From contig JAOPZD010000092.1 of NCBI GenBank assembly GCA_025964295.1, forward strand, positions 1 to 6,891: a stretch of DNA of 6,891 nt, given 5' to 3'. The stretch's first letter is position 1; each line of letters starts with the position of its first letter. The DNA comes from Conexibacter sp. (GTDB taxonomy: Bacteria > Actinomycetota > Thermoleophilia > Solirubrobacterales > Solirubrobacteraceae). The translations under genes and the position numbers were made by a program. Under the pieces are notes generated by a model. The model ran no database searches. It was not told the DNA's origin and saw only the letters and a list, made by a program, of their open reading frames with translations. Shown here piece after piece: positions 1 to 6,461 of this stretch.

Positions 1-507
1 CCGGCCGGCCGGCTGCTCGCCCAGGCCCGCGAGCGCGGCGTGCTGACCACCGCCGACTGCCTCGGCGTGCGCGGCGAGGACCCCGAGGCGCTGCTGGCGC
101 CCGCGCTGGCCCAGGTCGACATCTTCATGCCCAACGAGGACGAGGCCATGGGCGTCGCGGGCGACCCCGACGCGCTGAGCGCCGCACGGCGCTTCCGCGA
201 CCTCGGGGCGCGCTGCGTGATCGTCAAGCGCGGGGCCGACGGCTGCCTGATCGTCGACGACGACGGGGAGCGCTCGCTGCCCGGGCACGTCGCCGCGGTG
301 GTCGACACGACCGGCTGTGGCGACGCGTTCTGCGCGGGGGTGATCGTCGCCCGCTGTGCGGGATGGGGCGTCGACGACGCCGCGCGTCTGGGCTGCGCGA
401 CCGGGGCCCTGAACCTCCGGTCGCTCGGCTCGGACGCCGGTGCGCGCGACGTCGCCGAGGCGCTGGACTACCTGGCCACCGCGCCGCTGGCCGAGGTGGC
501 CGCCTAG
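1..507 (+). CDS. PfkB/ribokinase-family carbohydrate kinase, C-terminal part (5' end outside window)
   Basis: The reading frame is open from base 1 and stops at TAG 505-507, giving 168 residues of what is probably a protein of about 300; the N-terminal substrate-lid half is missing. The family transfers phosphate from ATP to a hydroxymethyl group of a sugar or nucleoside in the cytoplasm. Two family hallmarks are visible: the NxxE magnesium/phosphate motif at fragment residues 45-48 (within MPNEDEA), and the anion-hole/catalytic motif DTTGCGDAF at residues 102-110, with D108 as the expected catalytic base. The second glycine-flanked position is Cys106 instead of the commoner Ala; from memory this variant occurs in a group of actinobacterial sugar kinases and is not damaging. 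The substrate cannot be assigned: a sugar is most likely, an adenosine-like substrate possible. The gene shares one base with the downstream regulator, so the two are probably cotranscribed. A GTG at base 40 is in frame but is internal, because family-like sequence continues upstream of it. Confidence 0.9.
   Translation, partial: PAGRLLAQARERGVLTTADCLGVRGEDPEALLAPALAQVDIFMPNEDEAMGVAGDPDALSAARRFRDLGARCVIVKRGADGCLIVDDDGERSLPGHVAAVVDTTGCGDAFCAGVIVARCAGWGVDDAARLGCATGALNLRSLGSDAGARDVAEALDYLATAPLAEVAA
493..499 (+). promoter_or_regulatory. Ribosome binding site that fixes the GTG start of the TetR-family gene
   Basis: The purine-rich GAGGTGG lies inside the last codons of the kinase gene, seven bases ahead of GTG 507-509. 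No ATG occurs in the regulator frame until well inside the protein, so this site together with the overlapping stop/start (TAGTG, 505-509) supports GTG 507 as the start. Confidence 0.6.
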
Positions 508-1127
508 TGCCCAAGGATGTCGACCACGACGAGCGGCGCGAGGAGCTGCTCGAGGCGGTCTGGCGCGTCGTCGCCCGCGACGGCCTGGAGCGCGCGACGA
601 TCCGCGTCATCGCGCAGGAGACCGGCTGGTCGACCGGCGTGCTGGCCCACTACTTCGCCGACAAGGACGAGATCCTGGTCTCGGCGCTCAAGCTCGCCTA
701 CGACCGGATCGCGACGCGCTGGGCGGTCAAGCTCGAGGGCCTCACCGGGATCCGCGCCCTGCACGAGCTCGTGCTCGACAACCTCCCGCTCGACGACCAG
801 CGCGAGCTCGAGACCAAGTTCCTCATGAGCTACTGGAGCCGCGCGATCCGCGACGGCGACGGCGTGCCCCGCCCCGAGCGCCGCGGCCCGCAGCTCATCG
901 ACCTGCTCAGCGACCTGGTCCGCGAGGGCCAGGAGGCGGGGGAGATCCGGCGCGACGACCCGGCCCCCGACGTCGCCGAGCGGCTGCTGGCCCTCATCGA
1001 CGGCTTCAGCCTCCACACGTTGCTCGACCCGCAGCGCCTCACGCGCGAGCGGCAGATGGCCCTGGTCCAGCGGGAGTTCGACCGGCTGGCACCCACCACC
1101 CCCACCAAGAGGAAGAGCCATGCGTAA
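507..1127 (+). CDS. TetR/AcrR-family transcriptional regulator, BetI-like
   Basis: This 206-residue protein has the usual length of a TetR repressor. Residues about 10-57 form the N-terminal DNA-binding domain: a first helix (EELLEAVWRVVARDG), then the helix-turn-helix from about T31 to Y49 (TIRVIAQETGWSTGVLAHYF), followed by the conserved DKDEIL turn at residues 52-57. The rest is a helical ligand-binding and dimerisation domain; its layout resembles the BetI/TetR_C_6 group, judged by eye. Such proteins normally repress a nearby operon until a small molecule binds. The start is GTG 507, whose G is the last base of the kinase stop codon. The frame is open further upstream (to about 363), but that extension would be Arg-rich, low-complexity sequence from a shifted reading of the kinase, so it is not used. 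The 3' end overlaps the binding-protein gene by 8 nt. Its place inside the operon suggests autoregulation, perhaps with the imported solute or its product as inducer (inference). No convincing operator is visible; it probably lies upstream of the window. Confidence 0.9.
   Translation: MPKDVDHDERREELLEAVWRVVARDGLERATIRVIAQETGWSTGVLAHYFADKDEILVSALKLAYDRIATRWAVKLEGLTGIRALHELVLDNLPLDDQRELETKFLMSYWSRAIRDGDGVPRPERRGPQLIDLLSDLVREGQEAGEIRRDDPAPDVAERLLALIDGFSLHTLLDPQRLTRERQMALVQREFDRLAPTTPTKRKSHA
1108..1113 (+). promoter_or_regulatory. Ribosome binding site of the solute-binding protein gene
   Basis: AGAGGA lies six bases before ATG 1120, within the final codons of the TetR-family gene. The A-rich, unstructured stretch around it stands out from the GC-rich surroundings, as expected for an efficiently translated binding-protein gene. 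Confidence 0.6.
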
Positions 1128-2748
1128 GACCGGGCTGGTCACCATTGCGGGGGTCCTCGCGACCCTTGCGCTCAGCGCCTGCGGAGGAGGCGGAGGAGGG
1201 GCGAAGACGGCGACGCTGTCCGACGCCGCCAACGCGGCGGCGGCCGACTGCCAGGGCACGCCGGTCAACGGCGGAAGCCTCGTCTACGCCCGCCAGGCCG
1301 AGACGCAGTCGATCAACCCGCTCGACGCGCGCAACGGCAACGGCGACATCTTCGCCGACAACCTCATCTACGGCGGGCTCGTGCGCTCCGACCCCAAGGG
1401 CTCCACCGACATCCAGCCGGCGCTCGCCGACAAGTGGACGGTGTCCAACGGCGGCAAGACCTACACCTTCCACCTGCGCGACGGGATCAAGTTCTCCAAC
1501 GGCCAGCCGGTCACGGCCGAGGACGTGAAGTTCAGCCTCGATCGCTTCGGCAACCCCAAGACCAACGCGATCATGAGCTCGGTGGCGGTGGGCTACGGGA
1601 CCTCCAAGGTCGTCGACCCCTCGACGATCCGCTTCGACCTCAAGCAGCCGGTCGCCTCGTTCCTCTACAACATCTCGATCTTCCCGGCCTTCATCGTCCC
1701 CAAGGACCTCGTGGAGCAGCAGGGCGCGGCGTTCTGGAAGAAGCCGGTCGGCACCGGCCCGTTCACCGTCAAGGAGTTCGTCCGCGGCTCGCACATCACC
1801 TTTGCCAAGAACCCCAACTACTGGGAGGCGGGCAAGCCCTACCTCGACACGGTGCGCTACAACTTCGCCGTCGACGCCAACAGCCGGATCGTCGCGCTGC
1901 GCGGCGGGACCGCCCAGATCATGGACGGCGTGCCGTTCTCGCAGATCACCTCGCTGCAGGGCGACAAGAAGGTCGTCGTCCAGTCGGCCAAGGTGCCGCT
2001 CTTCCTGGGGCTGTGGCTCAACCACGAGCGCAAGCCGCTGGCCGACCTCAACGTCCGCAAGGCGATCCAGACCGCCCTGGACCGCGAGCTGATGAACAAG
2101 TCGATCTTCCGCGGCCTCGGGAAGATCCCGAACAGCGTGCTGATGTCGCTGCGCTACGACGCGCCGGCCAGCGGGGTCAAGCCCTACCCCTACGACGTCA
2201 CGGCGGCCAAGGCCTACATGGCGAAGTCCGCCTACCCCAAGGGCTTCTCGACGACCCTGCAGTACCCGTCGGGCTATGACTACTACAAGCAGCTCGGGCT
2301 GCTCATGCAGCAGGAGCTGGCGGCGATCGGCATCAAGGTCAAGCTGCGCGAGATCGACGGCGCGACCGCCACGGCCAACTGGTCCTCGCAGAAGTACGAC
2401 ATGACGTTCCCGTTCGCGTCCTTCACCAGCGACGTGACCGTGCCCGACGAGTACTCCGACTTCCTGGCGGACTACGGCAACGGGCTCAAGGGGTTCTTCA
2501 GCAGCTGGCGCGATCCCAAGATCCAGGCGATGGTCCTGGACTTCACCAAGACGATCGACGAGGGCCAGCGGGCGCAGAAGTGGCCCAAGATCCAGCAGGC
2601 GCTGATGGACGCCACGCCGGTCATCAACGTCATGAACCTGCCCTTCGTCAACGCCCACGCGGCGACGACGTGCGGCACGGCGGTCGACGCGCTGGGCTCC
2701 GACCACCTCGAGGACACCTGGCTGGCCTCGGCGGCGAGCAAGAACTAG
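1120..2748 (+). CDS. ABC transporter substrate-binding lipoprotein, SBP family 5 (peptide/opine/nickel type)
   Basis: This 542-residue protein is the extracellular, lipid-anchored receptor that delivers ligand to the permeases encoded next. Residues 1-21 form a Sec lipoprotein signal: Arg-Lys at positions 2-3, a hydrophobic core, and the lipobox LSAC ending at Cys21, the predicted lipidation site. A six-glycine run (22-27) and an Ala/Asp-rich segment form a flexible tether. The family 5 signature region spans about residues 101-136 (ALADKWTVSNGGKTYTFHLR, then DGIKFSNGQPVTAEDV). The length is typical (500-600). Family members bind oligopeptides, dipeptides, nickel chelates, glutathione, opines or some oligosaccharides; the sequence alone does not say which. 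Besides Cys21, Cys44 and Cys518 are the cysteines I see, and they could pair near the two ends of the mature chain. The start at ATG 1120 has a good ribosome binding site and overlaps the regulator gene by 8 nt. The 24-nt gap after its TAG is the largest in the operon. Confidence 0.95.
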   Translation: MRKTGLVTIAGVLATLALSACGGGGGGAKTATLSDAANAAAADCQGTPVNGGSLVYARQAETQSINPLDARNGNGDIFADNLIYGGLVRSDPKGSTDIQPALADKWTVSNGGKTYTFHLRDGIKFSNGQPVTAEDVKFSLDRFGNPKTNAIMSSVAVGYGTSKVVDPSTIRFDLKQPVASFLYNISIFPAFIVPKDLVEQQGAAFWKKPVGTGPFTVKEFVRGSHITFAKNPNYWEAGKPYLDTVRYNFAVDANSRIVALRGGTAQIMDGVPFSQITSLQGDKKVVVQSAKVPLFLGLWLNHERKPLADLNVRKAIQTALDRELMNKSIFRGLGKIPNSVLMSLRYDAPASGVKPYPYDVTAAKAYMAKSAYPKGFSTTLQYPSGYDYYKQLGLLMQQELAAIGIKVKLREIDGATATANWSSQKYDMTFPFASFTSDVTVPDEYSDFLADYGNGLKGFFSSWRDPKIQAMVLDFTKTIDEGQRAQKWPKIQQALMDATPVINVMNLPFVNAHAATTCGTAVDALGSDHLEDTWLASAASKN

Positions 2749-2773
2749 GACGGGCGACGGGGAGGCCGAGCCA
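2723..2773 (+). other. Possible mRNA hairpin spanning the binding-protein/permease junction
   Basis: CTCGGC at 2727-2732 can pair with GCCGAG at 2765-2770, and TGG 2723-2725 with CCA 2771-2773, leaving C2726 bulged. This gives nine base pairs around a 32-nt loop that holds the TAG stop and most of the ribosome binding site. The 3' arm covers the last base of that site and the first base of ATG 2773. Intercistronic hairpins after binding-protein genes are known to raise their expression relative to the permeases. In DNA this GC-rich, a match of this size may be chance. There is no U run, so it is not an intrinsic terminator. Confidence 0.25.
2759..2765 (+). promoter_or_regulatory. Ribosome binding site of the first permease gene
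   Basis: GGGGAGG lies seven bases before ATG 2773, in the operon's only appreciable intergenic gap. It is the strongest-looking site in the window and supports this ATG as the start. Confidence 0.65.
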
Positions 2774-3714
2774 TGCTCACCTACATCCTGCACCGGGCGG
2801 CGCTCAGCCTCGTGGTGCTGTTCGGCCTCCTCGTCGCGACGTTCTTCATCATCCACCTGGTCCCGGGCGACCCGGTGACGATCGTCCTGGCCGGGCACGG
2901 CACGCCGGAGACGATCGCCAACACCCGCCACGAGCTGTTCCTGGACCGCTCGCTGCCCGAGCAGTTCTGGCTGTACCTGTCGCACACGCTGCAGGGCCAG
3001 TTCGGGACGGCGTTCACCCTCAACGCGCCGGTCGGCGAGCTGATCGGCCAGCGCGTGGCGCCGAGCGCGATCATGATCGGCTACGGCATCCTGCTGTCCC
3101 TGGTCATCGGGGTGCCGCTGGCGATCGTCGCGGCGCTGCGGCCCAACGGCGTGGTCGACAACGCGATCCGCCTGGCGACGACGTTCACCTTCGCGATGCC
3201 CGCGTTCTGGCTGGGCCTGATGCTGTCGCTGCTGCTCGGCCTGGAGCTGCACCTCTTCCCGGTCTCGGGCTATGAGTCCGGGCTGGGCGGCGTGCTGCGG
3301 ACCCTGACGCTGCCGGCGCTGACGCTCGGGCTGGCGCTGTCGGCCGTCGTGGTGCGGACGCTGCGCTCGAGCCTGCTCGAGGTGCTGCAGACCGAGTACA
3401 TCGACGCGGCGCGGTCGCGCGGGCTCAGCGAGCTGCGCGTCGTCGGCAAGCACGCGCTGCGCAACGCCGTCATGAACACCATCACGATCCTGTCGGTCAA
3501 CATCGGGTTCCTGATCGGGGGAACGCTCGTGCTCGAGCAGGTCTTCCAGATCCCCGGCGTCGGCTCGCTGCTGCTCACCGCGGTGCAGAAGCGCGACTAC
3601 CAGCTCGTCCAGGCGCTGGCGCTGCTCTCGGGCGCCGCGGTCGTGCTCGCCGGCCTCGCCGCCGACGTGCTCCAGGCCCTGATCGACCCGCGCGTCAGGC
3701 TGGCCCGGCGATGA
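2773..3714 (+). CDS. ABC transporter permease, DppB/OppB/GsiC type
   Basis: This 313-residue inner-membrane protein forms half of the transport channel. It opens with the family N-terminal domain: a membrane helix at about residues 9-30, followed directly by the conserved PGDP motif at 31-34. An extracytoplasmic segment follows, containing the characteristic LPEQFWLYLSHTLQGQFGTA stretch. Further hydrophobic segments lie near 99-122, 131-159, 173-196, 238-259 and 278-303, giving six in all. The cytoplasmic coupling loop (EAA motif) that contacts an ATPase begins at D211-A-A and includes the invariant G217, within EYIDAARSRGLSELRVVGKH. The family-typical PGVG follows helix five, and the protein ends with the common DPR segment. 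The length matches DppB-type permeases (about 305-340). The stop codon overlaps the next start (ATGA, 3711-3714), implying translational coupling and 1:1 synthesis. No defect is seen. Confidence 0.95.
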   Translation: MLTYILHRAALSLVVLFGLLVATFFIIHLVPGDPVTIVLAGHGTPETIANTRHELFLDRSLPEQFWLYLSHTLQGQFGTAFTLNAPVGELIGQRVAPSAIMIGYGILLSLVIGVPLAIVAALRPNGVVDNAIRLATTFTFAMPAFWLGLMLSLLLGLELHLFPVSGYESGLGGVLRTLTLPALTLGLALSAVVVRTLRSSLLEVLQTEYIDAARSRGLSELRVVGKHALRNAVMNTITILSVNIGFLIGGTLVLEQVFQIPGVGSLLLTAVQKRDYQLVQALALLSGAAVVLAGLAADVLQALIDPRVRLARR

Positions 3715-4601
3715 GCGCCGTCGAGGCCTTCACGACGCCGCCGCCGCCCGAGCTCGTCGTGCCGCGCCGGCGGCGCGGAAGCGGGCTGCGCGCGCTGCCG
3801 CTGCAGGTGCGCATCGGCGGGGCGATCCTGCTCCTGCTCGTGCTGGCCGGGCTGCTCGCGCCGCTGATCGCGCCCTACGGCCAGAACGAGCTGGACTTCG
3901 AGCACCTGCTCAGCGGCCCGTCGCTGCAGCACCTGTTCGGCACCGACGAGAGCGGCCGCGACGTGTTCAGCCGCACGTTCTACGCGCTGCGCATCGACCT
4001 GGCGATCGTCGTCTTCGTCACCTACGTCCCGCTGCCGATCGGCGTGCTCGTCGGCGCCATCGCGGGGTACTTCGGCGGCTGGGTCGACGCGGTGATCTCG
4101 CGCATCACCGACACGATGATCGCGTTCCCCTTCATGATCCTCGTCATCGCGGTGATCGCGATCGTCGGGCCGGGCGTCAAGGGCGTGCTGATCGGCGTGC
4201 CGATCGCCGCCTGGGCGCTGTACGCGCGGCTGGCGCGCTCGGAGATGCTCGTCCTGCGCGAGCAGCAGTTCATGCTCGCCACCACGGCCCTGGGGTACAG
4301 CAAGTGGCGGGCGATCTTCCGCCACGCGGTCCCCAACCTGCTGCGTTCGGCCCTGATCTACTCCACGATCGACATGGTGGTCAACCTGCTGCTGCTCGCG
4401 AGCCTGGCCTACCTGGGCCTCGGCGCCCAGCCGCCCAACGCCGAGCTGGGGTCGATCATCAACGAGGGCCAGGGCACGCTGCTCAGCGCCTGGTGGGTCG
4501 CGACATTGCCGGGCCTCGTGGTCGTGCTCTTCGGCGTGGGGGCGGGGCTGGTCGGCGACGGGCTGTCGGACGGCCGGCTGCGCGCGGGAGGCCGGGCATG
4601 A
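3711..4601 (+). CDS. ABC transporter permease, DppC/OppC/GsiD type
   Basis: This 296-residue inner-membrane protein is the partner of the preceding permease. The cytoplasmic N-terminus (1-34) carries a proline run and a basic RRRR cluster (19-22), followed by the first membrane helix at about 35-55. The DppC hallmark FGTDESGRDVFSR starts at F76. Further hydrophobic segments lie around 95-120, 135-175, 222-245 and 262-283. The EAA coupling loop is recognisable at about 184-205 (EQQFMLATTALGYSKWRAIF, with invariant G195), although the usual AA is replaced by TT. The C-terminus reads GDGLSDGRLR, a shortened form of the usual GDGLRDALDPRL ending; this looks like ordinary drift. The start is ATG 3711 in an ATGA overlap with a weak ribosome binding site, so translation probably depends on readthrough from the upstream gene. 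The stop overlaps the first ATPase start in the same way. Confidence 0.95.
   Translation: MSAVEAFTTPPPPELVVPRRRRGSGLRALPLQVRIGGAILLLLVLAGLLAPLIAPYGQNELDFEHLLSGPSLQHLFGTDESGRDVFSRTFYALRIDLAIVVFVTYVPLPIGVLVGAIAGYFGGWVDAVISRITDTMIAFPFMILVIAVIAIVGPGVKGVLIGVPIAAWALYARLARSEMLVLREQQFMLATTALGYSKWRAIFRHAVPNLLRSALIYSTIDMVVNLLLLASLAYLGLGAQPPNAELGSIINEGQGTLLSAWWVATLPGLVVVLFGVGAGLVGDGLSDGRLRAGGRA
4586..4591 (+). promoter_or_regulatory. Ribosome binding site of the DppD-type ATPase gene
   Basis: GGGAGG lies six bases before ATG 4598, inside the end of the second permease gene. It supports ATG 4598 over the in-frame upstream extension that runs to about 4304, which would be low-complexity sequence. Confidence 0.6.
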
Positions 4602-5629
4602 GCGCCGCCGCCGCCGAGCCGCTGCTGCGCATCGACGGGCTGCGCGTCGAGTTCGGCCCGGCCGACGCGCCGCTGGCCGCGGTCAAGGGCGCGGGCCTGG
4701 AGGTCGCGCCGGGCGAGATCGTCGGCCTGATCGGCGAGTCGGGCTCGGGCAAGAGCCTGACCTGCCGCGCGGTGATGCGGCTGATCCAGCCGCCCGGCCG
4801 GATCGCGGCGGGCACGATCGACTTCGACGGCCGCGACGTGCTGGGCCTGTCGGCCAAGGAGCTGCGCGACTTCCGCGCCCACGACGCGGGGATGATCTAC
4901 CAGGACCCGTTCAGCTCGCTGAACCCCGTCTTCCGGATCCGCGACCAGCTCGCCGAGACGCTGCGGTCCAACCTCGGGATGGGCAAGGCGGAGGCCAACG
5001 GGCACGCGGTCGAGCTGCTCGACGGCGTCGGCATCCCGGACCCCGAGCGCCGCGCCCTGTCCTACCCGCACGAGCTCAGCGGCGGCATGCGCCAGCGGGT
5101 GATGATCGCGCTGGCCACCGCGTCGCGCCCGCGCCTGCTGCTCGCCGACGAGCCCACCACGGCGCTGGACGTCACGACCCAGGCGCAGATCCTGGCGCTG
5201 CTGCAGCGGCTGCGGGCCGAGCGCGGGATGGCGGTGCTGCTGGTCTCCCACGACTTCGGCGTGATCGCGCAGGTCTGCGACCGCGTCGCGGTCATGTACG
5301 GCGGCCACGTGGTGGAGACGGCGCCGATCGCGACGATCTACCGCGACGCCCAGCACCCGTACACGCGCGCGCTGCTGGAGTCCGTGCCCGAGCTGGAGTC
5401 CGCCGGGCGCGCGGTGCGCCGGCCGGGCATCGCCGGCTCGCCGCCCGAGCTGACCGAGGTGCTGCCGGGCTGCGTCTTCGCGCCGCGCTGCCGCCACGCG
5501 CGGCCGGGCTGCCGGGAGATCCCGATGGTCCTGGAGCCGGTCGCGCCCGACCACCAGACGGCGTGTCCCGTGCGTCCGTTCGCCGCGCCGGGCGCGGCGG
5601 CCCCGACACGCTCGGGGGTGCGGGCATGA
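4598..5629 (+). CDS. ABC transporter ATP-binding protein, DppD/OppD type, with C-terminal four-cysteine motif
   Basis: This 343-residue cytoplasmic ATPase is one of two that power the importer. All nucleotide-binding motifs are intact: Walker A GESGSGKS at 46-53, Q-loop Gln102 ([10 protein letters not shown]), signature LSGGMRQR at 160-167, Walker B ending D184-E185 with catalytic Glu185, D-loop TALD, and H-loop His218 (VSHDFGV). After the nucleotide-binding domain comes the oligopeptide/dipeptide C-terminal domain, starting around [12 protein letters not shown]. It carries Cys292, Cys298, Cys305 and Cys323 (spacing C-x5-C-x6-C-x17-C). In structurally studied DppD/OppD proteins, equivalent cysteines hold a [4Fe-4S] cluster, so one is likely here (inference from family knowledge). 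The length is typical (about 320-350). The gene starts in an ATGA overlap with the second permease and ends in an ATGA overlap with the second ATPase. Confidence 0.95.
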   Translation: MSAAAAEPLLRIDGLRVEFGPADAPLAAVKGAGLEVAPGEIVGLIGESGSGKSLTCRAVMRLIQPPGRIAAGTIDFDGRDVLGLSAKELRDFRAHDAGMIYQDPFSSLNPVFRIRDQLAETLRSNLGMGKAEANGHAVELLDGVGIPDPERRALSYPHELSGGMRQRVMIALATASRPRLLLADEPTTALDVTTQAQILALLQRLRAERGMAVLLVSHDFGVIAQVCDRVAVMYGGHVVETAPIATIYRDAQHPYTRALLESVPELESAGRAVRRPGIAGSPPELTEVLPGCVFAPRCRHARPGCREIPMVLEPVAPDHQTACPVRPFAAPGAAAPTRSGVRA

Positions 5630-6459
5630 GCGAGCAGCCGCTGTTGGTGGTGGAGAACGTGGTCAAGGAGTTCGGGCTGCGGCGGACGCTCGCCGAGCGC
5701 GTCACGCGGACCGAGGCCGAGTCCCACCGCGCGGTCGACGACGTCTCGCTCACGCTGCATCGCGGCGAGATCCTCGGCCTGGCCGGCGGGTCGGGCAGCG
5801 GCAAGACGACGCTGGCGCGCTGCATCATCCGGCTCGTCGAGCCCGACGCGGGCCGCATCGCGATCGACGGCGTCGACGTGCGCGCGGCCAGGGGCAAGGA
5901 CCTGCGCGAGCTGCGGCGGCGGATGCAGATGATCTTCCAGGACCCGTACGCCTCGCTGAACCCGCGGATGACCGTCGGCGCGGCGCTGCACGAGGCGGGC
6001 CGGGTGCACAAGCGGCCGGGCAGCGAGACCGCCGACCAGTTCGTGCGCGGCGCGCTGGAGCGCGTGCACCTCAGCGCGTCGATGGCCGAGCGCCACCCGC
6101 GCGAGCTGTCGGGCGGCCAGCGCCAGCGCGTCGCGGTGGCGCGCGCGCTCGCCGTCGACCCCGAGGTGCTGATCGCCGACGAGGCCGTCAGCGCGCTGGA
6201 CGTCTCGGTCCAGGCGCAGCTGCTCAACCTGTTCCTCGACCTCCGCGACGAGCTCGGCGTGGCGATCCTGTTCGTCGCCCACCAGCTCGCGGTGATCGCC
6301 GAGGTGGCCGACCGCGTCGCGGTGATGAACGAGGGGCGGCTCGTGGAGATCGGCGAGACCGCGGCGGTCTTCGGCAACCCGCAGGACGCCTACACCAAGG
6401 CCCTCCTGCAGGCGCACCCCCGGCCCGATCTGCACAGCCATGCGCCGGCGGCGTCCTGA
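5626..6459 (+). CDS. ABC transporter ATP-binding protein, DppF/OppF type, short form
   Basis: This 277-residue protein is the second ATPase of the importer. Residues 15-30 contain the DppF-style insert after the first strand (KEFGLRRTLAERVTRTEAES), which separates DppF from DppD types. Motifs present are Walker A GGSGSGKT at 54-61, Q-loop Gln105 (FQDPYASLNP), signature LSGGQRQR at 161-168, Walker B D185-E186 followed by A-V-S, D-loop SALD at 189-192, and H-loop His219. Two features are unusual. First, His219 is followed by Gln220 where Asp is usual. Second, the protein ends soon after the AYTKALLQAHP segment, so it lacks the roughly 40-60 residue Cys-containing C-terminal extension of most DppF proteins (about 310-340 residues). 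The stop is clean, with no family-like sequence in another frame beyond it, since the next gene starts at once; this looks like a natural short form and not a frameshift. The motif set suggests an active ATPase. The start is ATG 5626, overlapping the previous stop. Confidence 0.93.
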   Translation: MSEQPLLVVENVVKEFGLRRTLAERVTRTEAESHRAVDDVSLTLHRGEILGLAGGSGSGKTTLARCIIRLVEPDAGRIAIDGVDVRAARGKDLRELRRRMQMIFQDPYASLNPRMTVGAALHEAGRVHKRPGSETADQFVRGALERVHLSASMAERHPRELSGGQRQRVAVARALAVDPEVLIADEAVSALDVSVQAQLLNLFLDLRDELGVAILFVAHQLAVIAEVADRVAVMNEGRLVEIGETAAVFGNPQDAYTKALLQAHPRPDLHSHAPAAS

Positions 6460-6461
6460 GC

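Noticed and set aside
1..12. CCGG/GGCC tandem run at the window start
   Set aside because: Short and in frame within the kinase coding sequence (Pro-Ala-Gly-Arg); typical of GC-rich codons, with no sign of a longer repeat array.
363..506. Upstream in-frame extension of the TetR-family gene
   Set aside because: It would add about 48 Arg-rich residues unlike any TetR N-terminus. GTG 507 gives the normal length and has a ribosome binding site.
440..1528. Arg/Pro/Ala-rich + strand open frame across the kinase, regulator and binding-protein genes
   Set aside because: Out-of-frame reading of three genes with clear family motifs; no domain content.
2749..2772. Terminator or internal promoter between the binding-protein and permease genes
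   Set aside because: Only 24 nt, no U tract and no recognisable -35/-10 pair. It is filled mainly by a ribosome binding site.
1039..3453. Very long open frame on the - strand (804 codons) opposite the binding-protein and first permease genes
   Set aside because: Its translation is low-complexity and rich in Arg, Asp, Val, His and Gln with no recognisable domain. It is the expected mirror of strongly GC-biased third positions in genuine + strand genes.
4304..4597. Upstream in-frame extension of the DppD-type ATPase
   Set aside because: Low-complexity residues overlapping the permease gene. ATG 4598 has a good ribosome binding site, makes an ATGA overlap and gives the normal family N-terminus.
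4409..6441. Long - strand open frames opposite both ATPase genes (4409-5554, 5338-6441 and 5292-6377)
   Set aside because: Compositionally biased, no motifs, and fully antisense to genes with intact Walker and signature motifs.
4598..6459. Duplication of a single ATPase gene
   Set aside because: The two ATPases share only the family motifs. One is DppD-like and one DppF-like, the normal heterodimeric pair of this transporter class.
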